Shown here: positions 9,596 through 17,740 of the stretch, piece after piece
How the letters are laid out: the number at the start of each line of letters is the position of its first letter
Numbering within the stretch: the stretch's first letter is position 1
From: Kribbella sp. VKM Ac-2569
Lineage (GTDB): Bacteria > Actinomycetota > Actinomycetes > Propionibacteriales > Kribbellaceae
Direction: 5' to 3'
NCBI RefSeq assembly: GCF_004216905.1
Contig: NZ_SGXJ01000003.1
Location: 620,001 to 684,000, forward strand
Length of the DNA: 64,000 nt
Made by a program: the position numbers and the translations under genes
Notes under the pieces: generated by a model
Database searches by the model: none
Seen by the model: the letters and a program-made list of their open reading frames with translations, nothing else
Told to the model about the DNA's origin: nothing

Positions 9596-11050
9596 TCATG
9601 GACGCGGATCCCACTGCAGGCGGTCGGTTTCGAGCAGCCGGAGCCAGATCTCGCTGATCGTCGGGTAGGCGGGTACGGCATGCCAGAGGCGATCCAGTGG
9701 GACCTCACCGGCGATGGCGATCGTGGCCGCATGCAGCAGTTCGGCGACGTCGGGCCCGACCGCGGTGAACCCGATCAGGATGTTGCGGTCGGCATCGACG
9801 ATCATCCGCGCCTGCCCGCGGTAGTCGTCGGCATGCAGAGCAGCACCAGCGACCGCTCCGAGGTCATAGTCGACAATCCGGATGTTCACACCGTCGGCTG
9901 CTGCGGCTTCGGCGGACAGGCCAACGGCGGCCACCTCGGGATCGGTGAAGATCACCTGCGTCACGGCGCGTTCGTCGGCCGTGACCGCGTGCCGTCCCCA
10001 CGGACTCAGGTCGAGCTCCTCGCCACGAGCTCGTACGGCGATCGCGTCGCCCAGCGCGCGACCTTGGTACTTGCCGTGATGGGTGAGGAGGACACGCTTG
10101 TTCACGTCGCCCGCGGCGTACAGCCAACCCTCGCCGACAGGATCGCCGGCGTCGTCGACAACAGCGAGTGTGTCATCGACGCGCAGCCAGTCTCCCGGCG
10201 TGAGGCCGATGTGATCCAGGCCGAGGTCTTTCGTGTTGGGCGTGCGTCCGGTCGCGACGAGAACCTCGTCGGCGTCGATGGTGGCGCCGTCGGAGAGAGT
10301 CAGATGTACGCCGTCGGCATCCCGACGTGCCTCAGCAACCTCGACGTCCAGATGAAGCGCGACGCCCGCAGTACGGAGAGCGGCCGCCACATGTTCACTG
10401 GCGAACGGCTCCACTCCCGGCAGCAGTCGGCTCTGAGAAACGAGCGTCACCTGCGAGCCGAGCGCGCTGAAGGCGGTGGCCATCTCGGAGCCGACTACCC
10501 CGCCGCCGATGATGGCCAACCTCGTCGGGATGTTCTGTACGGCGGCCGCCTCGCGGCTCGTCCACGGTGCCACGTCCGCCAGTCCGCGGATGGGTGGCAG
10601 GTGGGCGCTGCTGCCGGTGGCGATCACGACCGCGTGGCGTGCTTGCACGGTGGTCGTCGTACCGTCCGTTTGGGTGACCGTGACGGTACGGGTCCCGGTG
10701 ATGCGTCCGTGGCCGCGCACCAGGTTGATCCCGGCGTGGTTGAGCCACTCGACCTGGCCGGAATCGCTCCAGTTGGAGGCGAATCGGTCGCGCCGGGCGA
10801 GCACCGCGGCCGGGTCCAGGTCGCCCTTGATGGTTTGGCCGGCGGCCGGCAGTGCGCGAGCGGCGCGTACTGCGGCGGCGTCGCGGAGCAGGGCCTTGGT
10901 CGGCATGCAGGCCCAGTACGAACACTCGCCGCCGACGAGTTCGTGTTCCACGATCGCCGCAGTCAGTCCGCCCTGCACCACTCGGTCGGCGACGTTCTCG
11001 CCGACCGGTCCGCCGCCGATGATCACGACGTCGAACAGCTTCTCCGTCAT
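9596..11050 (-). CDS. FAD-dependent pyridine nucleotide-disulfide oxidoreductase
   Basis: The protein has 484 residues, typical of dihydrolipoyl/mercuric/mycothione reductase relatives. The FAD site IIGGGPVGENVA is at the N-terminus. The redox-active pair is in GGECSYWACMPTK (CxxxxC). An NAD(P) motif IIGGGVVGSEMA lies near residue 170, an ATGRTPNT segment near 275 and the C-terminal dimer domain near 345-470. The usual C-terminal HxxxxE active-site pair is not convincing (HAVPAYPTISE). It is 1 bp from the upstream DUF308 gene, so it is cotranscribed with it. The substrate is unknown. Confidence 0.88.
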   Translation of the reverse strand: MTEKLFDVVIIGGGPVGENVADRVVQGGLTAAIVEHELVGGECSYWACMPTKALLRDAAAVRAARALPAAGQTIKGDLDPAAVLARRDRFASNWSDSGQVEWLNHAGINLVRGHGRITGTRTVTVTQTDGTTTTVQARHAVVIATGSSAHLPPIRGLADVAPWTSREAAAVQNIPTRLAIIGGGVVGSEMATAFSALGSQVTLVSQSRLLPGVEPFASEHVAAALRTAGVALHLDVEVAEARRDADGVHLTLSDGATIDADEVLVATGRTPNTKDLGLDHIGLTPGDWLRVDDTLAVVDDAGDPVGEGWLYAAGDVNKRVLLTHHGKYQGRALGDAIAVRARGEELDLSPWGRHAVTADERAVTQVIFTDPEVAAVGLSAEAAAADGVNIRIVDYDLGAVAGAALHADDYRGQARMIVDADRNILIGFTAVGPDVAELLHAATIAIAGEVPLDRLWHAVPAYPTISEIWLRLLETDRLQWDPRP

Positions 11051-11051
11051 G

Positions 11052-11630
11052 TCAGTTCACCTTCGCGGCGAGGCGTTGGAGCCGGATCGCGGAGATCAGG
11101 AAGAAGATGCCGCCCAGGATCGCGTACCCGGCAACGTTGGTGAGCGACGCCTTAGGCCCACCGGCCATCAGGATGAAGCTGCTGCCGGCCAGGACCGAGA
11201 TGCCGCCGCTGAGAATCATCGCCCACTGACCACCGAGCCGGTAGCGCAGGATCGCGACGACCAACTGGACGATGCCCGCCGTGATCGCCCACGCGCCCCA
11301 CACCCGCAGCACGCTCGGGATCCCGGACCCGGCCGCGACGGCCAACCCGATCGCGGTGAGCAGGCTCAACGCCATGTTGACGTAGAGCGGCGCCTTCGGG
11401 CGCGTCGTACCCGACGAACGGAAGTCGATCACCGCCGCCGCGACGTCGAACAGCGGGTAGATCACCAGAAGAGCGGTTGCTCCGGGGTTGATCTTCTTGG
11501 CGATCGCCATCATCAGGACCGCCCAGACGACGGCGAACCCGAAGCGGACGTAGTACAGCGTGCGCAGCGCCTTCGTACTGTCGGCGGCGCCGGCCACCGG
11601 GCCGGCAGTGGCTGCATAGGAACTGGACAC
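11052..11630 (-). CDS. DUF308/HdeD-like integral membrane protein
   Basis: The protein has 192 residues with about six hydrophobic helices (roughly 25-45, 52-70, 82-105, 110-130, 138-155, 165-182) in the HdeD/DUF308 pattern. It is a cytoplasmic-membrane protein of unknown activity. It is the first gene of a minus-strand operon with the disulfide oxidoreductase and GNAT genes. An operator copy lies 22-37 nt upstream of its start, so the divergent TetR protein probably represses it. Confidence 0.85.
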   Translation of the reverse strand: MSSSYAATAGPVAGAADSTKALRTLYYVRFGFAVVWAVLMMAIAKKINPGATALLVIYPLFDVAAAVIDFRSSGTTRPKAPLYVNMALSLLTAIGLAVAAGSGIPSVLRVWGAWAITAGIVQLVVAILRYRLGGQWAMILSGGISVLAGSSFILMAGGPKASLTNVAGYAILGGIFFLISAIRLQRLAAKVN

Positions 11631-11651
11631 CAGGTGCCTCTCATCTCACGT

Positions 11652-11722
11652 AGATAGAACGATCGGTACAGCTGGAGCGTGCCGCAAGCTGTCTCCCGTT
11701 GTCAAGACCGATCGTTCTATCT
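11652..11722. promoter_or_regulatory. Paired TetR operators between divergent genes
   Basis: AGATAGAACGATCGGT (11652-11667) and ACCGATCGTTCTATCT (11707-11722) are perfect 16-bp reverse complements 39 bp apart. Each arm is itself centred on the palindrome CGATCG. One sits in front of the DUF308 operon and the other before the tetR gene, an arrangement expected for a TetR regulator controlling both. Confidence 0.7.
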
Positions 11723-11765
11723 GCTAATCTCGGGATACCTGAAGAGATCCGGAAGGGGAGGCGGT

Positions 11766-12335
11766 ATGTCGGAAGCACGGTCGCGACTGCTCAGCACGGC
11801 CACTGGGCTCTTCTACGTCGAAGGCATTCGCGCTGTGGGCGTCGACCGCGTCATCGCCGAGGCGCAGGTGACACGCGCCACCCTCTACCGGCATTTCTCG
11901 AGCAAGGACGACCTGATCGTCGCGTACCTGACCCAGGCCGACGAGGCGATCCGGGCGCAGGTGAACGCCGCGCGGGCCCAGGACGCGAGCCCGGCCGACA
12001 TCATTCGAGCCGTCAGCCGGTCCATCGCCGATGACATCCAGAGCGCCGGCTTCCGAGGCTGCGCGTTCCTCAACGCCGCCGCCGAGTACCCGGACCCGGC
12101 CTTCGCGGTGCACCAGGCGGTCCTCAAGCACCGGCAGTGGTTCCTGTGGACGATGGCCGAACTCTTCACCGGCCTCGGCAAGATCGACCCCGAACCCGCG
12201 GCCCGCCATTTCGTCATGCTCCGGGACGGCGCCATGGCCGCCGGCTGCCTGACCGACCCCAAGCCCGTCTGCGAAACCTTCCTCCGCGGAGTAGAAGGCC
12301 TCCTCACCTACCGCAGCCGCGAAGAACACGGTTGA
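11766..12335 (+). CDS. TetR-family transcriptional repressor
   Basis: The protein has 189 residues. The HTH spans about residues 5-50 (LLSTATGLFYVEGIRAVGVDRV, TRATLYRHFSSKDDLI) and is followed by a helical ligand-binding domain with a Cys in SAGFRGCAFLNA, characteristic of one large actinobacterial TetR subgroup. The ATG at 11766 follows a strong GGGGAGG site, so it is preferred to the upstream ATG at 11679. It is divergent from the DUF308 operon and predicted to bind the duplicated operators. Confidence 0.92.
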   Translation: MSEARSRLLSTATGLFYVEGIRAVGVDRVIAEAQVTRATLYRHFSSKDDLIVAYLTQADEAIRAQVNAARAQDASPADIIRAVSRSIADDIQSAGFRGCAFLNAAAEYPDPAFAVHQAVLKHRQWFLWTMAELFTGLGKIDPEPAARHFVMLRDGAMAAGCLTDPKPVCETFLRGVEGLLTYRSREEHG

Positions 12336-12362
12336 AAAGGCTCGCGCGCGTAGCATCGTCGG

Positions 12363-13054
12363 ATGCTGCCCGCCGACAATCACGTGCACAGCCAGTGGTC
12401 GTGGGACGCGCTGCATGGCTCGATGGAAGCGACATGCGAGCGGGCCGTCGAACTGGGCGTACCGGCTCTCGCGTTCACCGACCACGCCGACTTCACGCCG
12501 TGGACCATCTCCGACGGCACGGAACTCCCCGCAGCGTGGCAGACCTTCGTCAGCGGTGGAATCCTGACCCCGCTGACTTCGACCTGGTGATCAGTGCGGT
12601 GCACTCGATGACGACCGACGCCGGCCTTGGCGAGATCTCGCTGGCCTACGACGCCCGTCCCGCCGCCGAGGTGGTCCGGGAGTATTTGGCCGAGACGCTG
12701 CGGATGATCGAGCAGTACGACGGATTCGACGTACTGGCGCATGTCGACTACCCGCTCCGGTATTGGCCTGCCGCCGTTCCCTTCGATGAAGGTGCGTTCG
12801 AGGAGGAGTTCCGTGCGGTTCTTCGGGCTCTCGCGCACAGCGGCAAAGCGTTGGAGATCAACACCAAGGTGCCTTTGGGCCCACGGATTCTGCGGTGGTG
12901 GCACGGCGAAGGGGGAGAGGCGGTCACGTTCGGCAGCGACGCGCACGAGGCGGCGGTGCTCGGGCGGGGATTTCCTGAGGCGGTCGCGATGGCCGAGGCC
13001 TGCGGGTTCCGTCCGGGGCCGACGGCGTGGGGCGCCTGGGTGCGTGGCGACTGA
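12363..13054 (+). pseudogene. PHP-domain (histidinol-phosphatase-like) gene with internal deletion and frameshift
   Basis: The 5' part (frame of 12363, about 70 codons) codes a PHP N-terminus with metal motif NHVHSQWSWD and AFTDHADF. It then runs to a premature stop at 12590. The 3' part continues from about 12572 in another frame with ISAVHSM, a helical middle region and the closing GSDAHEA metal motif, ending at 13054. The segment that normally carries the central metal-ligand Glu is missing between TP and ADFDLV. Homologues are typically around 260-290 residues, so perhaps 50-70 codons are gone. A TAGCAT box 6 nt before the ATG shows the old promoter is intact. Confidence 0.8.
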
Positions 13055-13056
13055 TA

Positions 13057-13815
13057 ATGTCGGCCGGGATGGATGAGGATCTTCAGTTGGCGTTTGGTGC
13101 TGTGGGGTTGGCGGCTGAGGTTGCTGTTGGGTATTTCGGGGCTGGGGTTACGGCGACATTGAAGGCTGACGGTACGCCGGTCACGGAGGCCGATCGGGCT
13201 GTCGAGCGGCTGCTTCGGGAGACGTTGTCCGAGGCTCGGCCCTGTGATGCGTTTCTGGGGGAGGAACTGGGCGAGTTGGGGGAGTCCGACCGGGTCTGGA
13301 TTCTCGATCCGATCGATGGCACCAGGTTCTTCAGCGAAGGTGACCCGAACTGGCGGATCCAGATCGCGCTGGAGGTTCGAGGGGTCACCGAGCTCGCGGT
13401 CGTCGCATCTCCCGCGCTGGGTCGCTGCTGGTGGGCGACGCGAGGCGGCGGCGCGTTCGAGTCGTCCTGGCCACGTGACGAGACATTCCGTCTCGAGGTC
13501 AGTACGACGGCGTCCCCGGAAAGCGCCGTACTGGTTGCTCTGGACAACGGCTCCGAAGCTCGCCTTCCGTCGGCTGGCCCGCCGTCGACCCCGCTGCCGC
13601 TGATCGAACTCGCCCGCGGCGAGATCGACGCGTTCCTCGTCGAGCGCTACCACAAGTGGGACCACGCGCCGTGGATCCTGATCGTCGAAGAGGCCGGCGG
13701 CCGGTTCACCAATCCCGCTGGCGGCAACTCGGCCGACCAAGGCGGCGGCCTGTACTCGAACGCCGCCCTCCACAACCACCTGCTCTCCGCCCTGCACTAC
13801 CCACTGCGTCCCTGA
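13057..13815 (+). CDS. Inositol monophosphatase family phosphatase
   Basis: The protein has 252 residues from ATG 13057 (ATG 13069 also possible). IMPase metal motif 1 is GEELGELGE...LDPIDGTRFF near residues 68-90. Motif 2 is WDHAPWILIVEEAGGRF near 205. This is the Mg/Li-sensitive phosphatase fold covering inositol-1-phosphatase, histidinol phosphatase and PAP phosphatase. It starts 2 bp after the broken PHP gene. PHP and IMPase-like proteins both occur as histidinol phosphatases, but no other his gene is nearby, so that link is speculative. Confidence 0.9.
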   Translation: MSAGMDEDLQLAFGAVGLAAEVAVGYFGAGVTATLKADGTPVTEADRAVERLLRETLSEARPCDAFLGEELGELGESDRVWILDPIDGTRFFSEGDPNWRIQIALEVRGVTELAVVASPALGRCWWATRGGGAFESSWPRDETFRLEVSTTASPESAVLVALDNGSEARLPSAGPPSTPLPLIELARGEIDAFLVERYHKWDHAPWILIVEEAGGRFTNPAGGNSADQGGGLYSNAALHNHLLSALHYPLRP

Positions 13816-13828
13816 CAGAAGTACACCG

Positions 13829-14911
13829 TCACGGACCGAACCGTTCCGGGCGGAAGTCCGCGAGCAGCTCGTCTCGCTTACCGCTGACGATCTCCGACGC
13901 GAGCAACCGGCCGATCACTGGCCCGAGCGTGATGCCGCTGTGGGAGACGGCCTCGTAGTAACCCGGCACAGACGGCACTGCTCCCACCGAGGGAAACCCG
14001 TCGGTCGGGATCGGCCGTTCGACGACCCGTGTCTGTGCGATGCGGGAGTTGCTCAGCTCGGGTACGACGTACTGCGCCTGTTCATGCAGCCGCCGGGCGA
14101 GTTCGGCAGGGTCTTCGCCGGTGTCGATGAGTGCGTCGATCTCGCGGCTGTGGAGCACTACTGAGGCGTCACCATCAGGACGGATCTCGATGTGGGGCGC
14201 GTGCATGGCCCGATGAACTGGGACCTGAGCACCGCTGAGCCGCGTGACGACGCCGGGTTCGCGGCGCATCGGCAAACGTCGTGAGATGAGCCCGGCGATG
14301 TGAGAGGCGCTGGGGCCTGCCGCGTTCACGACGACGTCGACGTCGAGGTGGGTTCCGTCGGACAGCGCGACTGTCCGGCTGTTCCGGTTGGCACCGATCT
14401 CGCGCACAGCAGTGCCGAAGCGATGCTCAGCGCCGGATGCGGCGGCGTGGCGGATCAGGCTGCCGACGAGCTGGCGTCCGTGCACCCAGGCTTCGTCGGG
14501 GTAGAACAGGACTGGAATCTCGTCGGGTATCGCGACAGCAGGCTCGAGGTGGCGGCGTACCTCGGCTCCTGTCCGCACCTCAAACCGGTAGTCCCAAGCA
14601 GCCAACAGATCCGCTGTCTTCAGAAGCTCTGCCGGATCGTCGGCCCAGCGCAGGTGGCCGCTGGGATGCCACCATGAGCCTGGCCCAATGGCGCCGGCGA
14701 GTTCACGGTACGCCGCTATGCCCGCGACGTTCAGGTCGAAGTAGGGCTTGCGCGCGGTCTTGTTGCTGGCGTTGACCCACGAGAACGACCAGTTGGTGAC
14801 ACCTTCGCCTGGCCGGCCGGCGTCGATGAAGATCACCTTGGCTCCGAGCCGGGACAAGTTCCAGCCCACGCAAGCGCCCAGGACGCCCACTCCAATAACA
14901 GCAACCTTCAT
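13829..14911 (-). CDS. FAD-dependent oxidoreductase (DAO/glycine oxidase family)
   Basis: The protein has 360 residues. An N-terminal Rossmann FAD motif VIGVGVLGACVGWNLSRLG is followed by Glu/Asp-ending strand VIFIDAG, the DAO middle domain, and a C-terminal GYYEAVSHSGITLGPVIG flavin-contact segment. It probably oxidises an amine or amino acid. Its ATG overlaps the stop of a 50-codon upstream gene (ATGA), so the two are translationally coupled; see 14908-15060. Confidence 0.9.
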   Translation of the reverse strand: MKVAVIGVGVLGACVGWNLSRLGAKVIFIDAGRPGEGVTNWSFSWVNASNKTARKPYFDLNVAGIAAYRELAGAIGPGSWWHPSGHLRWADDPAELLKTADLLAAWDYRFEVRTGAEVRRHLEPAVAIPDEIPVLFYPDEAWVHGRQLVGSLIRHAAASGAEHRFGTAVREIGANRNSRTVALSDGTHLDVDVVVNAAGPSASHIAGLISRRLPMRREPGVVTRLSGAQVPVHRAMHAPHIEIRPDGDASVVLHSREIDALIDTGEDPAELARRLHEQAQYVVPELSNSRIAQTRVVERPIPTDGFPSVGAVPSVPGYYEAVSHSGITLGPVIGRLLASEIVSGKRDELLADFRPERFGP

Positions 14912-15060
14912 CGCCGACGCTCCACATCGCCTTTGTTGACAAGGGTTCTTGCCCAGCGATCAGCCTGGTCACCGAGGACTTTGTCGGTGAGCCAGCCCAT
15001 CGCGACGAGCAGGCCGATGGATCCGGCCGTGATGAGTACTGCGAGCAACATGTCATTCAT
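14908..15060 (-). CDS. Small single-helix membrane protein coupled to the FAD oxidoreductase
   Basis: Fifty codons run from ATG 15060 to TGA 14910-14908. The N-terminus is MNDMLLAVLITAGSIGLLVA, a clear transmembrane segment, followed by a charged cytoplasmic-type tail ending in GDVERRR. Its TGA overlaps the ATG of the downstream oxidoreductase, the usual sign of coupling. A role as membrane tether or subunit for the oxidoreductase is inference. It is a short gene that automated callers could miss. Confidence 0.65.
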   Translation of the reverse strand: MNDMLLAVLITAGSIGLLVAMGWLTDKVLGDQADRWARTLVNKGDVERRR

Positions 15061-15122
15061 CGTCGAGCGGATCGATCCACGGAGACAGTGGCAAGAATGC
15101 CGTTCTCCGATAGATTCTGGTC

Positions 15123-16112
15123 ATGCATCGAGTGGCAGTTCTCGCGGTCGACGGGATCCACAGCTTCGACCTGTCGATGCCGCTGCAGGTGTTCAGTACG
15201 GCGCATTCGCTGGAAAAGGCGCCGGGGGAGTTCTTCGGTCCGCGGCTGTACGACGTACGGGTCTGTGGTGATGGTCGCGACCTGCTTGTCGCAGGTGTCG
15301 GGGGAGTAGAGATGTACCGGCTCACTCCGCCATACCCGTTGGCCGCTGCGATCGACGCGGACACCATCGTCGTCATCGGCGTACCCGCAGGCCGCGAACC
15401 GCTGACCGAAGCGCTCGATCTGCTGCGCGAGGCGCACCGGCGCGGCATCAGGATCGCCTCGATCAGCGCCGGTGGCGCCTGGGTGATGGCGGCGTCCGGT
15501 TTGCTGGACGGCCGGCGGTTGGCGACGCATTGGTCGCGGGCAAACGTGCTGGCCGAGCGGTACCCGCAGGTGGTCGTTGATACCGACGCGCTCTACATCG
15601 ACCACGGCGACGTACTGACCTCAGCCGGCGCGGCCAGTGGCATCGACATGTGCCTGCACATGATCCGTCAGGACTTCGGATCCGCGGTTGCCGCCGATGT
15701 CGCCAGGCACATGGTCGTGCCGCCACAACGCGACGGCGGCCAAGCGCCGTACATCGCACACCCGGACCCCGGAGACGATCACGGATCGCTCGAGCCGACA
15801 ATGCGGTGGCTACGAGAACGCCTGGGGGAGCCGGTGACCCTGGCGGACATCGCGTCGTACGCCGGAACGAGCCCGCGCACCCTGAACCGCAGATTCCGCG
15901 AACAGACCGGCACCACGCCGCTCCAATGGTTGCTGCGGCAACGAGTGCATCATGCGCAGGAACTGCTGGAAACCACCGACCTGTCCGTCGAGGAAATCTC
16001 CAGGCACTGCGGCTTCGGTACGTCGATCGCGATGCGCCAGCACTTCGCCAAACACATCAAGACCTCACCAATGACCTACCGCCGTACGTTCCGCGCCCGC
16101 ATCGACCCATGA
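15123..16112 (+). CDS. GlxA-type regulator (DJ-1/PfpI domain fused to AraC HTH)
   Basis: The protein has 329 residues. Residues 1-170 form a class-I-glutamine-amidotransferase-like (DJ-1/PfpI) domain and residues 225-325 a C-terminal AraC domain (TLADIASYAGTSPRTLNRRF, ISRHCGFGTSIAMRQHF). The position that often holds a nucleophile Cys (S-x-C-T-G in many relatives) reads SISAGGAWVMA, so no catalytic Cys is present. TAGATT lies 6 nt before the ATG (leaderless). It is divergent from the small membrane protein and FAD oxidoreductase, its likely target. Confidence 0.92.
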   Translation: MHRVAVLAVDGIHSFDLSMPLQVFSTAHSLEKAPGEFFGPRLYDVRVCGDGRDLLVAGVGGVEMYRLTPPYPLAAAIDADTIVVIGVPAGREPLTEALDLLREAHRRGIRIASISAGGAWVMAASGLLDGRRLATHWSRANVLAERYPQVVVDTDALYIDHGDVLTSAGAASGIDMCLHMIRQDFGSAVAADVARHMVVPPQRDGGQAPYIAHPDPGDDHGSLEPTMRWLRERLGEPVTLADIASYAGTSPRTLNRRFREQTGTTPLQWLLRQRVHHAQELLETTDLSVEEISRHCGFGTSIAMRQHFAKHIKTSPMTYRRTFRARIDP

Positions 16113-16126
16113 GCGTTGCTACTGAC

Positions 16127-16163
16127 GACGGAGCCCCGCCGCGGTGTGCGGCGGGGCTCCGTC
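16127..16163 (+). terminator. Strong hairpin terminator between convergent genes
   Basis: A perfect 16-bp stem (16127-16142 with 16148-16163) closes a GGTGT loop. It lies 14 bp after the GlxA-type gene and 11 bp before the stop of the convergent monooxygenase-like gene, so it can serve both. No U-tract is present, as is common in actinomycetes. Confidence 0.85.
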
Positions 16164-16173
16164 CTTGGACGAC

Positions 16174-16491
16174 CTAGCGAGCGGTCGGCACCGGCTCGCG
16201 GCGGCCGGCATCGATGGCGAGGTCACCGACGTAGTTGGTGCGCAGGGTGAAGCGGTCCCGGCTGTTGGCCTTGACCCACTCCGCAGCCTTTCCGGCGGCT
16301 GTGTCAGCCTGCGCCCGGGTCTCCCAGGTGCTGATCGAGACGAAGGCGTTCTCCTCGACCTGGGCAACCCCGTAGGACACGAAACCCTGGCTCTCCTTGA
16401 ACAAGGGAACCATCCCGGTCTTCGCCTGGCCGACGACCTCGTCGAAGGTGCCGGTCTTGATGTCGTACAGAGCGACGCGCGTGCAGCGCAT
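16174..16491 (-). CDS. Antibiotic-biosynthesis-monooxygenase (ABM)-like small protein
   Basis: The protein has 105 residues and a ferredoxin-like alpha/beta pattern: strand CTRVALYDI, helix FDEVVGQAKTGMVPLFKE, strand GFVSYGVAQ, strand FVSISTWETRAQADTAA and a short C-terminal strand. This resembles the ABM/dimeric alpha-beta-barrel superfamily. No cofactor motif is needed in that family, and the substrate is unknown. AGGAAGG precedes the ATG. It is divergent from a small winged-helix regulator, which is the likely controller. Confidence 0.7.
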   Translation of the reverse strand: MRCTRVALYDIKTGTFDEVVGQAKTGMVPLFKESQGFVSYGVAQVEENAFVSISTWETRAQADTAAGKAAEWVKANSRDRFTLRTNYVGDLAIDAGRREPVPTAR

Positions 16492-16570
16492 GATGTGCCT
16501 TCCTGTGGTGGAGCGGCCCGCGCAAACCCGCGAACCAGTTCCACAACTGAACCTACGCTAGTAATCCAAT

Positions 16571-16604
16571 ACTGGCAATCCAGTTCCTAGATCTGTCCAT
16601 CTAG
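16571..16604. promoter_or_regulatory. Candidate operator dyads between divergent genes
   Basis: Two small dyads occur in the 126-bp divergent intergenic region: ACTGG-CAAT-CCAGT (16571-16584) and CTAGAT-CTGTCC-ATCTAG (16587-16604). The second overlaps a TAGTAT -10-like box just before the regulator start. Autoregulation is inferred. Confidence 0.4.
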
Positions 16605-16617
16605 TATGCTCTGTGTC

Positions 16618-16914
16618 ATGGCCTGGGGCTTCCTGACGAACCACGCGCAAGCACTGCTGTGCATTGCGCACGATCCGGGCGTGCGGTTGCGGGAGATCGC
16701 GATCGCGCTCGGTATCACTGAGCGCGCCGCGTTCGGCATCGTCACCGATCTGGTGGTTGCCGGATACGTGGTCAAGGACAAGAACGGCCGCCGCAACCGC
16801 TACGCGGTCCAGGTCGACAAGCCACTACCGGAGGCTCTGCTCAACCAGCGAACGGTCGGCCAACTCGTGGACCTCCTCGCGCACACCGAACTGGACACGC
16901 ACGACAACGCCTGA
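16618..16914 (+). CDS. Small winged-helix (MarR/ArsR-like) DNA-binding protein
   Basis: The protein has 98 residues from ATG 16618 (an ATG at 16606 is alternative). The N-terminus GFLTNHAQALLCIAHDPGVR and the HTH LREIAIALGITERAAFGIVTDL, followed by a basic wing KDKNGRRNRY, are typical of a small actinobacterial winged-helix family. It has no effector domain beyond a short C-terminal helix. It is divergent from the ABM-like gene and probably controls it. Confidence 0.85.
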   Translation: MAWGFLTNHAQALLCIAHDPGVRLREIAIALGITERAAFGIVTDLVVAGYVVKDKNGRRNRYAVQVDKPLPEALLNQRTVGQLVDLLAHTELDTHDNA

Positions 16915-17001
16915 CGGCGGACAACTTTGTCGGTCGCGGCGACGTCTGACGTCGGACCGGTCGCACCGACGGTGCGAGTCTGCCGACAGAAGGAGCGCTT
17001 G

Positions 17002-17700
17002 GTGCCGAAGACCGATTACGACGAGTTCGCTGAGGCGTACTCCGTGGACAACGAGGTCAATCTGCTCAACGGCTACTACGAACGGCCGGCGGTGGTGAGC
17101 CTTGCCGGTGAGGTGGACGGCCGTCGCATCCTCGACGTCGGCTGTGGCTCCGGTCCGCTGTCGGCGGCGCTCCGTGACAAGGGTGCGATCATGTCCGGCT
17201 TCGACCTGAGTGCGGCCATGATCGAACTGGCCCGTCGGAGGCTGGGGGAGGACGCCGACCTGACCGTCGCCGACCTGGCCAAGCCGCTCCCGTACGACGA
17301 TGCCGCCTTCGATGACGTCGTTGCCTCGCTCGTCCTGCATTACCTGGAGGACTGGACCGAGCCGCTGGCAGAGCTGCGCCGAGTGCTGAAGCCGGGCGGA
17401 CGCCTGATCCTGTCGTTGAACCACCCGATCGTCTACACGGCATTGAACCCCGAGGGCGAGTACTTCGACGTTGCTGAGTTCACCTTCGACGCCGAGCACG
17501 CCGGCCGTACGGTCGTCTACTCGATCTGGCACCGGCCGCTGCAGGCGATGTCCGACGCCTTCACGGCGGCAGGTTTCCGGATCTCGGTCATCAGCGAACC
17601 GCCGATCTCCCCGGACACGCCGGCCGAACTGCGTCCGAAGGAACTGGAGCACCCGGCGAGGTTCATCAGCTTCATCTTCTTCGTCCTCGAGGCGTGCTGA
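17002..17700 (+). CDS. Class I SAM-dependent methyltransferase
   Basis: The protein has 232 residues. SAM motif I ILDVGCGSGPLSAAL is near residue 43, FDLSAAMIELA follows with the acidic residue binding the ribose, and a motif IV-like SLVLHYLEDW and motif VI LKPGGRLILSLNHP come next. The C-terminal half has IWHRPLQAMSDAFTAAGF, as in the ubiE/UbiG-like small-molecule group. The GTG at 17002 has AAGGAG 6 nt upstream. The acceptor is unknown. Confidence 0.88.
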   Translation: MPKTDYDEFAEAYSVDNEVNLLNGYYERPAVVSLAGEVDGRRILDVGCGSGPLSAALRDKGAIMSGFDLSAAMIELARRRLGEDADLTVADLAKPLPYDDAAFDDVVASLVLHYLEDWTEPLAELRRVLKPGGRLILSLNHPIVYTALNPEGEYFDVAEFTFDAEHAGRTVVYSIWHRPLQAMSDAFTAAGFRISVISEPPISPDTPAELRPKELEHPARFISFIFFVLEAC

Positions 17701-17740
17701 AGTCACGATCGGAGCGCCGCGGTGCCATAGGGTTTGGGCC

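Noticed and set aside
9212..11143. A 643-codon open frame on the plus strand
   Set aside because: It is the antisense of the GNAT, disulfide oxidoreductase and part of the DUF308 genes, all with clear family motifs on the minus strand.
12363..13815. Histidine-biosynthesis genes (PHP and IMPase-type histidinol phosphatases)
   Set aside because: No other his gene is near and the PHP gene is broken; both families have many other substrates.
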